From positions 177,891 through 241,890 of the forward strand of contig NZ_JACIDI010000005.1 of NCBI RefSeq assembly GCF_014196225.1: a stretch of 64,000 nucleotides of DNA. Direction: 5' to 3'. Made by a program: the position numbers and the translations under genes. Shown here piece by piece: positions 20,050 through 28,006 of this stretch; position 1 is the first letter of the stretch, and each line of letters opens with the position of its first letter. This DNA comes from Bacteroides pyogenes (GTDB lineage Bacteria > Bacteroidota > Bacteroidia > Bacteroidales > Bacteroidaceae). The notes under the pieces were generated by a model. It saw only the letters and a list, made by a program, of their open reading frames with translations. It had not been told where the DNA came from and made no database searches.

Positions 20050-22191
20050 ATGAAAGCCTGTGTTTTCTCGCTATCTCTATTATCCGCCGGCTGCTCGGCG
20101 GGCAATCCGGAGCTGAAAGCGGAAAAGTACGTTATAACGGCAGAAGAGAACGCACAAAGCGAGCGCTGGGCGGAATACCTGTTCAATCACCTTTCCAAAA
20201 GAAGCGCCGACAAAGGGTGTGTAGCCTTATATAAAGGAGCTCCGCAAATAAAACTGTCCGGAGACACTAAAAACATTCATTTTGAAGTCGATCCCGAACT
20301 GGAGAACGATTACGTGATCATACACCTCCCCCACCGCCTTCATTTGCGCGCACGCGACGGCCGCACCGCCCTTTGGCTGGTATATCAGCTCATAGATAAT
20401 CTGGCACAGGCAGATCAGCGTTTCGACGCTTCCGATATTCCTCCCGCCGTCATCTCTTTCGAATCGGCGAACAAAGACTTCGACTTTACATACCGGGAGC
20501 CTTTCTGGAGGCCAAACCTGAATACGGACTATTCGCTTCTTATCGGAACAAACAATGTAGAAAGCGATTGGGGTGTCTGGGGGCACATGCTTCCCCAAAT
20601 AATGAAAAATGCAGATTCGGAAGAAATCTACGCCCTTTCGGGCGGAGTACGCAGCAAAGATCAATTTTGCTTTTCTTCTCCCGTTCTCTTCGACCGGCTT
20701 AAAGAGTATATCATTGACAATTTCGGCTATGGAGACGAGAAAGGATACTCTTTTACTATCATGCCCAACGATAACGACATTGCCTGCACATGCCCTGCTT
20801 GCGCAAAATCGGGCAATACCGAAAAAGACGCTTCGCGAAGTGTCTCGCAGCTGATACGCAAATTATCGACGACCTTTCCGTCGCATTCATTCTTTACCAC
20901 AGCCTACCGGACCACCTACGCCGCGCCCATCGAACCGCTGCCTTCAAATGCCGGCGTACTTTTCAGTACCATCAAACTGCCGAAAGGCGTAGCGCTCGAA
21001 GATCAACCCGCTGCGGAAGAATTTACGGAAGCCTTACACGAATGGGGGGTACAGACAAACAATATCTATTTATGGGATTATGCCGCGAATTTCGACGATT
21101 ATCTTACCCCGTTGCCTGTATTGTACGGATTGCAAAAACAATTGCGTTTTTTCAAAGAGAAAGGCGTCAGGGGCGTTTTCCTGAATGCAAGCGGATATGA
21201 CTACTCGCCTTTCGACGATGTAAAAACCTATGTCGCGGCAGCCTTAATGATGGACACCGAATGCGACGTAGATTCACTTACTGAAAAATTCTTTAAAAAG
21301 ACATATCCCGACACCCATCAGCTGTTATCCGGCTACTATCTGTCACTGGAAAAGAGCTATGAAAAACGGGGAAAAGCGTACAACCTTTACGGAGGAATCA
21401 GAGAAAACATAAAGACTTATCTAAACGTCGACGACTTTATCGCCTTTTACAATGAGCTGCGCACCCGGCTGAAAAAAACGCAAAAAGCAGAGCGCGAGAA
21501 GCTGGAAAAACTATATACAGCCCTCACCTTCACTCGTTTGCAGATAGCCTACATACAAGGAACCGGAAAATGGGGATATGGCACCAAAGAGGGCGATCGG
21601 GTTTTAATAAAACGGGAGATGAACACCCTGATCGAAGATTTGGAACAAAGCGGCAAATATTCCGATCTGAATAGCTATAAAGAGTCGGGCGGAGATATTC
21701 CAAGATACATCGACGAATGGAAAAAGATGATACAAGCCGGATATTACGAGAACGGCCTGATAAACGGTTCGGTAAAAGTGGTATCAAAGCCGGACGAAGG
21801 CTTCGAAAACCCCCGTTTGCTGAACGACGGAACCTGCGGCTTCGCACAAGATTACCATCAAGGATGGTATCTGAGCAGTACCGACGATTTGGAAGTTGAA
21901 TTTTCCACCGCAAACATACAAAACACAAATCGGATTCAGATCCGATGCTTGCAGATAGAGAAGCATGGCATTTTCGCCCCGGAAAAGATCGAACTGCATA
22001 TGGATGGAAAGCCGGCTTCCGCATCGATCGGTAAAGACATTCAAACTTCACCCGGTTCTCCTCATTCTATCGTAACCTACTCTTTACGCACGAATCTGGC
22101 GGGAACTTCAAAGGTAACTCTGAAGTTTATACGGAAGCAGGCGCCTAAAAGTATTTTAGCCATAGACGAAATACAAACTTTAAACAAATAG
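20050..22191 (+). CDS. DUF4838 lipoprotein, glycoside-hydrolase-like
   Basis: 713 residues from the ATG at 20050, which follows the previous stop by 7 bp. In-frame ATGs at 19984 and 20023 lie inside the upstream gene. The N-terminus has a lipobox (SLLSAGC), so it is probably lipid-anchored. Residues ~30-140 resemble the alpha-beta N-terminal domain seen before GH20 and alpha-glucuronidase-like barrels (ARDGRTALWLVYQLIDNL). A DUF4838-like catalytic-type barrel follows (MPNDNDIACTCPACAKSGNT; IYLWDYAANFDDYLTPLP). The last ~130 residues look like a carbohydrate-binding beta-sandwich. By position it may trim or modify the exported polymer, as PgaB or the alginate enzymes do, but the activity is not established. 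Confidence 0.75.
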   Translation: MKACVFSLSLLSAGCSAGNPELKAEKYVITAEENAQSERWAEYLFNHLSKRSADKGCVALYKGAPQIKLSGDTKNIHFEVDPELENDYVIIHLPHRLHLRARDGRTALWLVYQLIDNLAQADQRFDASDIPPAVISFESANKDFDFTYREPFWRPNLNTDYSLLIGTNNVESDWGVWGHMLPQIMKNADSEEIYALSGGVRSKDQFCFSSPVLFDRLKEYIIDNFGYGDEKGYSFTIMPNDNDIACTCPACAKSGNTEKDASRSVSQLIRKLSTTFPSHSFFTTAYRTTYAAPIEPLPSNAGVLFSTIKLPKGVALEDQPAAEEFTEALHEWGVQTNNIYLWDYAANFDDYLTPLPVLYGLQKQLRFFKEKGVRGVFLNASGYDYSPFDDVKTYVAAALMMDTECDVDSLTEKFFKKTYPDTHQLLSGYYLSLEKSYEKRGKAYNLYGGIRENIKTYLNVDDFIAFYNELRTRLKKTQKAEREKLEKLYTALTFTRLQIAYIQGTGKWGYGTKEGDRVLIKREMNTLIEDLEQSGKYSDLNSYKESGGDIPRYIDEWKKMIQAGYYENGLINGSVKVVSKPDEGFENPRLLNDGTCGFAQDYHQGWYLSSTDDLEVEFSTANIQNTNRIQIRCLQIEKHGIFAPEKIELHMDGKPASASIGKDIQTSPGSPHSIVTYSLRTNLAGTSKVTLKFIRKQAPKSILAIDEIQTLNK

Positions 22192-22198
22192 AAGCAGC

Positions 22199-22723
22199 AT
22201 GAAGATTAATATAAAAAACTTGGGCAGACTCCTCTTTCTTTTATTATCCCTGACTGCGTGTTCTCCTTCGAAAAACGATAAAACGACCATTGAGATCAAA
22301 GATAATTACCGGCACTATTATCCTATTCAGGCAGGACAGCAGCTGGATATTATGTTCGAAATACGCAATACGGGCAAAAAAACGCTGGTATTATCGGATA
22401 TCCTGACCTCCTGCGGATGTGTCGTAGTTAAGAAATCATCTGTAAACACCATTCCGGCAGGCAAAACCGGGCATCTCATATTGCAATACGACAGTAGTAA
22501 GAATATCGGGTACGTAAAACATTACATCACCCTGTACGGCAATTTTACGAACACCCATATCAAAGAAGTCGTTTTCGACGTGAATGTAGTGCCCAATGCT
22601 CTTTATACCAAGGATTACGAAGAGTTGCACCAAGAAAAGAAAAGCAAAAAAGGAAACACCGAAAGTCTGGTTGATGGGGATGCAAGCCAGAAAGGATATT
22701 ACATGGACAGCGATCTGTTATAA
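22199..22723 (+). CDS. DUF1573 lipoprotein
   Basis: 174-residue lipoprotein with signal peptide and lipobox (LLSLTAC). The body is a single immunoglobulin-like DUF1573 domain (EIRNTGKKTLVLSDILTSCG; then AGKTGHLILQYDSS) with the usual SCGC motif. The C-terminal ~40 residues are charged and poorly structured. The function of DUF1573 is unknown; many are surface or periplasmic adhesive-type domains. It closes the exopolysaccharide-like cluster, 7 bp after the DUF4838 gene, and meets the manC gene tail to tail with 20 bp between stops. Confidence 0.82.
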   Translation: MKINIKNLGRLLFLLLSLTACSPSKNDKTTIEIKDNYRHYYPIQAGQQLDIMFEIRNTGKKTLVLSDILTSCGCVVVKKSSVNTIPAGKTGHLILQYDSSKNIGYVKHYITLYGNFTNTHIKEVVFDVNVVPNALYTKDYEELHQEKKSKKGNTESLVDGDASQKGYYMDSDLL

Positions 22724-22743
22724 CCCGGTCTCTTACGGCAGCC

Positions 22744-23793
22744 TCATTCCTCCGAAAAATCCTTGATCCGTTGCTCCTCATCCAGACGGCAAATGAGGAG
22801 CGTGCCGTCTTTTTCGGCAACGATGTATCCGTCGAGCCCCTGCACTACTACCCTCTTTTCGCCGGCGGCATGCACGATGCAGTTCTTGCTTTCGTACAGG
22901 CGGATGTCGGGACCAACGGCGGCGTTCCCCTCTTTGTCCTGCGGAAGCAGGCCGCGAAGAGCGCCCCACGTACCCAGATCCGACCATCCGAAAGAGGCGG
23001 GCAGCACGTAAATCTCCTGCGCCTTCTCCATCACGGCGTAGTCAATGGAAATCTTCTCGCAAGTGGGAAAAAGACGGTCTACCAGCTCCTTCTCCTGTCC
23101 GGTATAGAAAGCCGGGAAGATACGGTCGAATATCTGCGCGATGCCCGGAGCATACACGCGCATCACCGCCGTGATGGTGCGCACGTTCCATACGAATATG
23201 CCCGCGTTCCAGAAATAATTGCCTTCCGCCAGATACTTCTCCGCCGTCTCCCTGTCGGGCTTCTCCTTAAAAGCGTCTACCGTGCATATCTCCTTGTCGG
23301 TGGCTATCGGATGCGCGGCGGCGATATAGCCGTATCCCGTTTCCGGACGCGTGGGACGAATGCCCAGCGTCACGATGGCGCTGCTGCGTTGCGTAAAGGC
23401 GAGCGCCTTGTTCACCACGCGGCGGAACTCCGTGGTGTCTATCACCAGCGCGTCGGCGGGAGTCACCACAATGTTGGCGTCGGGATATCGCTTCTTGATC
23501 TTCCAGCAGGCGTAAGCGATGCAGGGCGCCGTATTCCGCGCGCAAGGTTCCGCAAGGATATTCTCCTCCGGTATTCCCGGTAGCTGCTCCTTCACCAGCG
23601 CCGCATATCTCTCCGCAGTCACCACCCATACGTTTTTTTCGGGGCATATCCCCGCAAAGCGGTCTACCGTCAGCTGGATCAGCGTCCGTCCGCATCCCGT
23701 CACGTCGATAAACTGCTTCGGGCATTCGGGCGTGCTCATCGGCCAGAAACGGCTGCCTACGCCGCCCGCCATAATTACAATGTGATTCTCCAT
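22744..23793 (-). CDS. manC: Mannose-1-phosphate guanylyltransferase
   Basis: 349-residue cytoplasmic nucleotidyltransferase that makes GDP-mannose from GTP and mannose-1-phosphate, feeding capsule, fucose and protein-glycan synthesis. The N-terminal signature IVIMAGGVGSRFWPMSTPEC binds the nucleotide. FKEKPDRETAEKYL and NAGIFVWNV are active-site segments of the family, and VLPASFGWSDLGTWGAL is characteristic. The phosphomannose isomerase domain of bifunctional ManC/AlgA is absent, as usual in Bacteroides. A TAnnTTTG box (23825-23832, minus) lies just upstream. The gene is monocistronic. Confidence 0.95.
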   Translation of the reverse strand: MENHIVIMAGGVGSRFWPMSTPECPKQFIDVTGCGRTLIQLTVDRFAGICPEKNVWVVTAERYAALVKEQLPGIPEENILAEPCARNTAPCIAYACWKIKKRYPDANIVVTPADALVIDTTEFRRVVNKALAFTQRSSAIVTLGIRPTRPETGYGYIAAAHPIATDKEICTVDAFKEKPDRETAEKYLAEGNYFWNAGIFVWNVRTITAVMRVYAPGIAQIFDRIFPAFYTGQEKELVDRLFPTCEKISIDYAVMEKAQEIYVLPASFGWSDLGTWGALRGLLPQDKEGNAAVGPDIRLYESKNCIVHAAGEKRVVVQGLDGYIVAEKDGTLLICRLDEEQRIKDFSEE

Positions 23794-23824
23794 CTTTACA
23801 GAAAATTAGAAATGGTTTTACCTG

Positions 23825-23832
23825 CAAAAGTA
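23825..23832 (-). promoter_or_regulatory. manC promoter -7 box
   Basis: Minus-strand TACTTTTG fits TAnnTTTG, 32 bp before the manC ATG. Confidence 0.45.
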
Positions 23833-23837
23833 CGCTT

Positions 23838-24143
23838 TTGAAAAACAAAAAGCAAGCCAATGCGAATCAACTATCGTTGTATAAGAAGTTTATTAAATAC
23901 CAGACACTTGCCAACCAGTGTATTGAAGATATTGCATTTCACGACATGAACATATCAACTCAAATAAATGTGGCTAAAAACTTTTTACACATAGAACAAT
24001 ATAGAAAATCCTATGAGTTATTACATTCAATAGAAAATTCGATCGGCAAAAACAATATCCATAATAATGAGATTAAACGCTTACAAGGCATTGCACTGTT
24101 CAGAATGAAGCAAAGATATACTCCGGAATATGCATTTTTTTGA
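23838..24143 (+). CDS. Small hypothetical ORF, doubtful
   Basis: 101-codon AT-rich frame that would have to start at TTG (23838), overlapping the divergent manC promoter. The first in-frame ATG is codon 37. The predicted product is helical with a weak TPR-like pattern (KNFLHIEQYRKSYELLHSIE). I do not recognise it. It could be the remnant of a longer gene at the edge of the AT-rich accessory block, or a chance frame. No ribosome-binding site or promoter was seen. Confidence 0.25.
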   Translation: MKNKKQANANQLSLYKKFIKYQTLANQCIEDIAFHDMNISTQINVAKNFLHIEQYRKSYELLHSIENSIGKNNIHNNEIKRLQGIALFRMKQRYTPEYAFF

Positions 24144-24288
24144 AAAAAGGAAAAATTGCCTCAAAATGGCGTAAGTAATAGATTTTTCGACTACTTCTCC
24201 TCAAGTTCCTGTTAAAGAGTAAAAAAAGATCCCTTGCGAAGCGAAAGAACCTGTTAATCAATAAAGGTATCAGTTAATTGTTCTTTCC

Positions 24289-24540
24289 CTAGTACATTCT
24301 TTTCTCGTACGGAGGTTTAAGAGAAACCTTTTCTTCCGGTTTTCCTGATATCCCGTATTTGATAAGGACAACTATGAAAATAAGAGTTACAAAAGAAAAT
24401 ATAGGGAGCAGCCAACTGCCAAATAAGGAAAATGTGGAAATGCAGAGAACTTTATAACCAGAAGAGCATAAGAATATGAACCATATTACAGTAATAAAAA
24501 GGCTTATAATCTGATTAATTCTTGATACGGAGAATCTATA
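24289..24540 (-). pseudogene. C-terminal remainder of the RipA-like gene in a shifted frame
   Basis: Reading minus from about 24540, the frame gives YRFSVSRINQIISLF, then a hydrophobic segment and a second one (LPIFSFVTLIFIVVLIKYGI), and ends PPYEKRMY before TAG at 24289-24291. The two extra membrane helices and the join with the upstream fragment suggest one ancestral gene covering 24289-24923. It could be a true pseudogene, a sequencing error, or, less likely, programmed slippage. Confidence 0.5.
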
Positions 24541-24923
24541 CGATATGTCAGTTCATACCACTTGTTATTATTCTTTATATGCCTTTTCATCAAGTTTCCT
24601 GTAAATTCATCTTCTAAATCATCTATAATCTTCTCCCAATTGGTTTGCCAATGTTTACTGGCTCTATTGACAAGATACCAACTAAAAGAAAAGATGAGAC
24701 CAATGCATGTTATAATGAAAGCATAATTGTCCTTATCCTCAAATGCTTCGTTTTTGGAAGATATAACTGCAATATAAGCGACAAAGGCAGAGGCTATAAA
24801 GGCCCAAAAATAAGTGGCTCGTTTCCAATAAAGCCCTATTTCAAACTTTCTAATCTCGTGGGCTTTTTCAAAAGCAAGTTTCCTTTTCTCCTTTTCGATT
24901 TTTTTAAATTTATTCTGACGCAT
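24504..24923 (-). CDS. RipA-like membrane protein, N-terminal fragment (frameshifted)
   Basis: 139-codon frame encoding a cytoplasmic helix (residues 1-35), two membrane segments (~36-56 and ~68-86) and a soluble part (VNRASKHWQTNWEKIIDDLE) that resembles the RipA-like octameric membrane protein family. The frame ends in RIDSPYQELIRL and a stop. In another frame the sequence continues without a break as YRFSVSRINQIISLFI, which looks like the natural continuation. The intact protein would therefore be about 210 residues, and this gene is interrupted by a frameshift at about 24537-24546, where TAT-CG-TAT repeats. It lies alone in the AT-rich block. The function is unknown. Confidence 0.6.
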   Translation of the reverse strand: MRQNKFKKIEKEKRKLAFEKAHEIRKFEIGLYWKRATYFWAFIASAFVAYIAVISSKNEAFEDKDNYAFIITCIGLIFSFSWYLVNRASKHWQTNWEKIIDDLEDEFTGNLMKRHIKNNNKWYELTYRIDSPYQELIRL

Positions 24924-25262
24924 ATACTTCGTATTTGGAAGTTAATGTAAATATTAAAAATCACGTTATATGTTTCACGAAGAATTGATATTAGACAACA
25001 ACTCAAGCAGCTTTTTACAACTATTAGCTGGTGTGTATCAGAATGGCTTCGCTTGATACTTTTTTTATCTTTGATTGCCCCTATTTACAACATGGCAGAA
25101 ACCTGTGGGGGCAACCCAAGCTCATAAAAGATCTAATTGCTTGTAATATACCCGATAGATTTGCAGTTCTTTACAAAAACACGTGTGTCATAACTCTCGA
25201 ACTCAATCTTCCTCTTTGTCATTACACTTTGTAAAACTTGCCATGTTCGCCTTCGCCCTGTT
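24924..25262. other. Gene-poor AT-rich stretch upstream of the RipA-like gene
   Basis: No convincing gene. The plus-strand open frame at 25031-25234 has no family resemblance. A short hairpin GTATCA...TGATAC (25035-25059) is followed by eight T on the plus strand and could be a terminator. A minus-strand 29-codon frame (MTKRKIEFESYDTRVF, near 25100-25220) might be a gene remnant. Confidence 0.3.
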
Positions 25263-26018
25263 CTACGTTTTGACAGTTCCTGGCAATGATGATTTAACAG
25301 GCATTTCCTGATATATTTTTCCTTTTATCGTTTTGCCATTCAAATGCTTATTCCGTTTTATGCCATCACTCCCCCATGTACCCCACTGTTTAAAAAAGAA
25401 TGCGGTTTCTTGTCTTTCACATTGTTCCTTAATCGAAAGAACCCATTCCTCAAGCATTGGTCGCGCATTTACTCCACTTTCTCCGCCAACAATAACCCAG
25501 TCAATATTATTTAAATCAAGATTTCCCAAATCTTCTAAAAGAGGTTCGCAAGATAGAAAACGAATAGGAGCATCAAGGTTTCTAAGAATATTTATTCTGC
25601 TTTTTGATGCTATATTTTCTACTGTAACTCCTAACCAAGCATTCTTGGGAATCTCCCGATTGCTAAAATACTCATTCATTCTCTCTGCTCTTTTTGTGAG
25701 AATTTGGTATCTGTGTTGAGGTGTTTGTTTGATAATATTCATGACCTTATCAATAAATTCGATAGGAACATCTTTATGAAACAAGTCACTCATCGAGCAC
25801 ACAAAAATTGTATGAGATTTTTTCCATAATAAAGGTTCTTGCAAATTAGCTTCATGTAGAGTAAGAGCAAAGCCATTTTTATATTTTTCTTGCCTCATAG
25901 CCTGCAATCTACGAGCCATAACTTCTGCATAACAATGTTGACAGCCTGCCGAGAACTTTGTGCAGCCAGTTATCGGATTCCAAGTTTTATCCGTCCATTC
26001 TATTTTGGTTGTTTTCAT
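25263..26018 (-). CDS. Three-Cys-motif protein, phage Gp37/Gp68 (DUF5131) family
   Basis: 251-residue protein of the Gp37/Gp68 family. The N-terminus shows KIEWTDKTWNPITGC with cysteines C19, C26 and C29 (C-x6-C-x2-C), the three-Cys motif thought to hold an iron-sulfur cluster in a radical-SAM-like barrel. Further family segments are FVCSMSDLFHKDVP, ILTKRAERM, WLGVTVEN, FLSCEPLLEDLG and VIVGGESG. It is encoded directly after TcmP with a 4-bp ATGA overlap, the usual partner arrangement. The reaction is unknown. Such genes are frequent in phages and genomic islands, so a nucleic-acid modification or defence role is possible but unproven. Confidence 0.9.
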   Translation of the reverse strand: MKTTKIEWTDKTWNPITGCTKFSAGCQHCYAEVMARRLQAMRQEKYKNGFALTLHEANLQEPLLWKKSHTIFVCSMSDLFHKDVPIEFIDKVMNIIKQTPQHRYQILTKRAERMNEYFSNREIPKNAWLGVTVENIASKSRINILRNLDAPIRFLSCEPLLEDLGNLDLNNIDWVIVGGESGVNARPMLEEWVLSIKEQCERQETAFFFKQWGTWGSDGIKRNKHLNGKTIKGKIYQEMPVKSSLPGTVKT

Positions 26019-27133
26019 TGCTTCCTATTTACAATCTCAAAATTAATAATTCGTCTGTTTTTGTACACTTGTTCATAATTAACTAACGGACTTTTCCCCT
26101 CAAATGTTATCAATTTATCCTTTTTTAATTGTAGTATTACCTCTGATGCATGTTTGTCGATATGTCCTTCTTTTAATGTAAAATCGTATGCTTTTTTATT
26201 ATTATCGATTTCACCCTTTAAAATCGTATCTCGTAATTTTATTGAAAATTCTTCTATTTTATTATATATAGGTTTTCCAAAAAGATCTTGCTGATACAGA
26301 GATTTTTCTTCATCATTATTAATGTCAAAATTCGCTTCTCCGTTCAATTCGTTACGTTTCCATGCTGTTTTCAAAAATTTATCGACGGCACGAGGATGCG
26401 TGGCTCCAAAAATTATTCCGTATATATTAGTTCCTTTTTTTATAGTGAATGGGTATAAAGATAGTTTTGTATTTTGAGGCAAACGACTCTTCAGCTGTTC
26501 TAAGATACTTTTATGTATATACTTATAAGGGTCCTTTTTGGCTTTTTCAATATCTATATTGATATTCTCTTTAAATTCTGGTTCATTCCCAAATCTCAGA
26601 AAATACGATGAAGCTACATAGTATAGAAAGTCTGTCGTGTTTATGCTGGCCAATTCTAAAAAATATTTATCGGACAAAAATTTAACACCATTTTGATCTA
26701 TATAAACAAGAGATGGTTTGTTTTTTATGGTTGAAATTTTCTCGAAAAATAAAACTTCAAAGTCTTTATTGCAATATTCAATATGAACATTAGCTCTCCT
26801 AAGTTCCGGATTGTTTTGCATATATGTTTCACAGGCTTTTTTAAGTTTTTCGAATTTAGTCTTATCAAACTCATTAAAACATAAATTGATTTTTGTATTC
26901 TTTTGAAAAATATTTCCTATTTGATTTTTAATCTGCCTCAAAATACGTATTGGGCTGCCTTCAACACACTTTTTATCATAACCTGGACCTGCGAAGAAGT
27001 CAAAAATCCATAATTCTTTGTATCCACCCATTACAAAAGTAGGTATCCACTCTTTTGCATAATCCTCAAATATTATGAGTTTCGTTAAAGTAGCCTCATC
27101 AAATGCTTTGCTGTGATGGTCTATACTCGCCAT
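26015..27133 (-). CDS. tcmP: Three-Cys-motif partner protein TcmP
   Basis: 372-residue protein of the TcmP family, which is nearly always encoded next to a three-Cys Gp37/Gp68 protein. The N-terminal part contains LWIFDFFAGPGYDKKC (residues ~41-56) and EGSP (58-61), a Rossmann/methyltransferase-like loop. VYIDQNGVKFL (~155) takes the place of the typical IDPFG-type motif. The C-terminal ~100 residues suggest a winged-helix-like domain (KEGHIDKHASEVILQLKKDK). The start at 27133 has GGAG upstream. The pair probably forms one functional unit of unknown activity. It sits in an AT-rich accessory block. Confidence 0.88.
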   Translation of the reverse strand: MASIDHHSKAFDEATLTKLIIFEDYAKEWIPTFVMGGYKELWIFDFFAGPGYDKKCVEGSPIRILRQIKNQIGNIFQKNTKINLCFNEFDKTKFEKLKKACETYMQNNPELRRANVHIEYCNKDFEVLFFEKISTIKNKPSLVYIDQNGVKFLSDKYFLELASINTTDFLYYVASSYFLRFGNEPEFKENINIDIEKAKKDPYKYIHKSILEQLKSRLPQNTKLSLYPFTIKKGTNIYGIIFGATHPRAVDKFLKTAWKRNELNGEANFDINNDEEKSLYQQDLFGKPIYNKIEEFSIKLRDTILKGEIDNNKKAYDFTLKEGHIDKHASEVILQLKKDKLITFEGKSPLVNYEQVYKNRRIINFEIVNRKQ

Positions 27134-27152
27134 AGTTATTTCTCCTTATCTT

Positions 27153-27257
27153 TTAAAAATTCAACATTCTTCCTTGAATTACCGCTTCCATCATTGCAAT
27201 GGCTTCCTGCTCTTTCAGGTGAGCCTCGTAGCGGAGAGCGTCGGCTTGTAATATCAT
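27153..27257 (-). CDS. 34-codon leader ORF upstream of tcmP
   Basis: Short frame MILQADALRYEAHLKEQEAI... ending GRMLNF, stop at 27153-27155, 19 bp before tcmP. It starts about 34 nt downstream of the predicted RNA start of a near-perfect promoter (27298-27328), so it should be the first reading frame of the tcmP transcript. The product is a charged helix. It could be a leader peptide, a small regulator, or the remains of a longer gene. I recognise no family. Confidence 0.4.
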   Translation of the reverse strand: MILQADALRYEAHLKEQEAIAMMEAVIQGRMLNF

Positions 27258-27297
27258 TATTCTAGGCTATTTTGAACTTTATTGCTCCAAATCCTTA

Positions 27298-27338
27298 CAA
27301 AAGTATGTTTTTTCGTGTTTTCGCCAAAGAAAACACGA
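27298..27338 (-). promoter_or_regulatory. Promoter with palindromic operator for the tcmP operon
   Basis: On the minus strand TTTG (27325-27328) and TACTTTTG (27298-27305) are separated by 19 nt, an ideal Bacteroides promoter. The -33 TTTG lies in the 6-nt centre of a perfect 10-bp inverted repeat TCGTGTTTTC / GAAAACACGA (27313-27338), an arrangement expected for repressor or activator control. Confidence 0.6.
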
Positions 27339-27432
27339 GCTTATTTATATAAAACATCTCAACACTCTTTATATCGTAACGTTTTCCCTTGACAAGGTTT
27401 ACCTCTTGGTAAAAAGAAGTTTAATCCGGGGG

Positions 27433-27498
27433 TTACAAATTATCCATTATCATGTCCCAATCCTCAGGCAGTCCGTCCGTTATGGCAAAGACCATCAT
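27433..27498 (-). pseudogene. Remnant of the C-terminus of the adjacent hypothetical gene
   Basis: A 22-codon minus-strand frame reads MMVFAITDGLPEDWDMIMDN and stops at 27433. It parallels the C-terminal QPDDWEVMMKWRDV of the gene at 27541-27885, so it may be the tail of a decayed paralogue or of an alternative end. Confidence 0.3.
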
Positions 27499-27540
27499 TG
27501 GGCATGTTGTTTATCTGTGAGAGGCCTGCTCTGTCGGGTT

Positions 27541-27885
27541 TCAAACATCCCGCCATTTCATCATCACCTCCCAGTCGTCGGGCTGGCGATTGCCTTTTTC
27601 GTTGGCGGGAACAGTGCCTACCACCACATTGCGACGCTCTGCCAGCGCTTTGCGCATCTGCCGCACCAGCACGGGCATAAGCAGGGTGATCTGAACGGTT
27701 TCCGCCATCAGGCGAATGATACGGATGTATTGACTGATGTACAGGTCGTCTCCTTTCTTCGCCGCACTCACGGTAGCTTTGCGGATATGAAGCTCGCCTG
27801 CCAGATAGTTATACGTAATCAGGCGGTCGGCGTTCATGAAAGCCACCACCAGTTTCGAAATCGAATCGTAGCGAAAAAGTTTCAT
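27541..27885 (-). CDS. Conserved hypothetical protein beside the VirE module
   Basis: 114-residue protein of unknown function. The sequence looks mostly helical (KLVVAFMNADRLITYNYLAG; RIIRLMAETVQITLLMPVLV) with a possible helix-turn-helix at ~28-45 (AGELHIRKATVSAAKKG). GC content resembles the VirE gene rather than the AT-rich tcmP block, so it probably belongs to the VirE/HU/amidase module and is divergent from it. A short inverted repeat TTTACC-TCTT-GGTAAA (27398-27413) lies downstream and may act as terminator. Confidence 0.6.
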   Translation of the reverse strand: MKLFRYDSISKLVVAFMNADRLITYNYLAGELHIRKATVSAAKKGDDLYISQYIRIIRLMAETVQITLLMPVLVRQMRKALAERRNVVVGTVPANEKGNRQPDDWEVMMKWRDV

Positions 27886-28006
27886 TGTTTATGTGTGTTT
27901 GTTCGAAATATATGTGTAAAAATACGACAAGTTTTCGAAACTTACAAGCACGTCGGATGATTTTTTATGCAATTCATACTTATTTTTCAATACAAGCTTC
28001 GATCGG

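Noticed and set aside
25031..25234. 67-codon plus-strand frame in the gap before the Gp37/Gp68 gene
   Set aside because: No recognisable domain, no ribosome-binding site, unusual composition; kept only as part of a gene-poor stretch.
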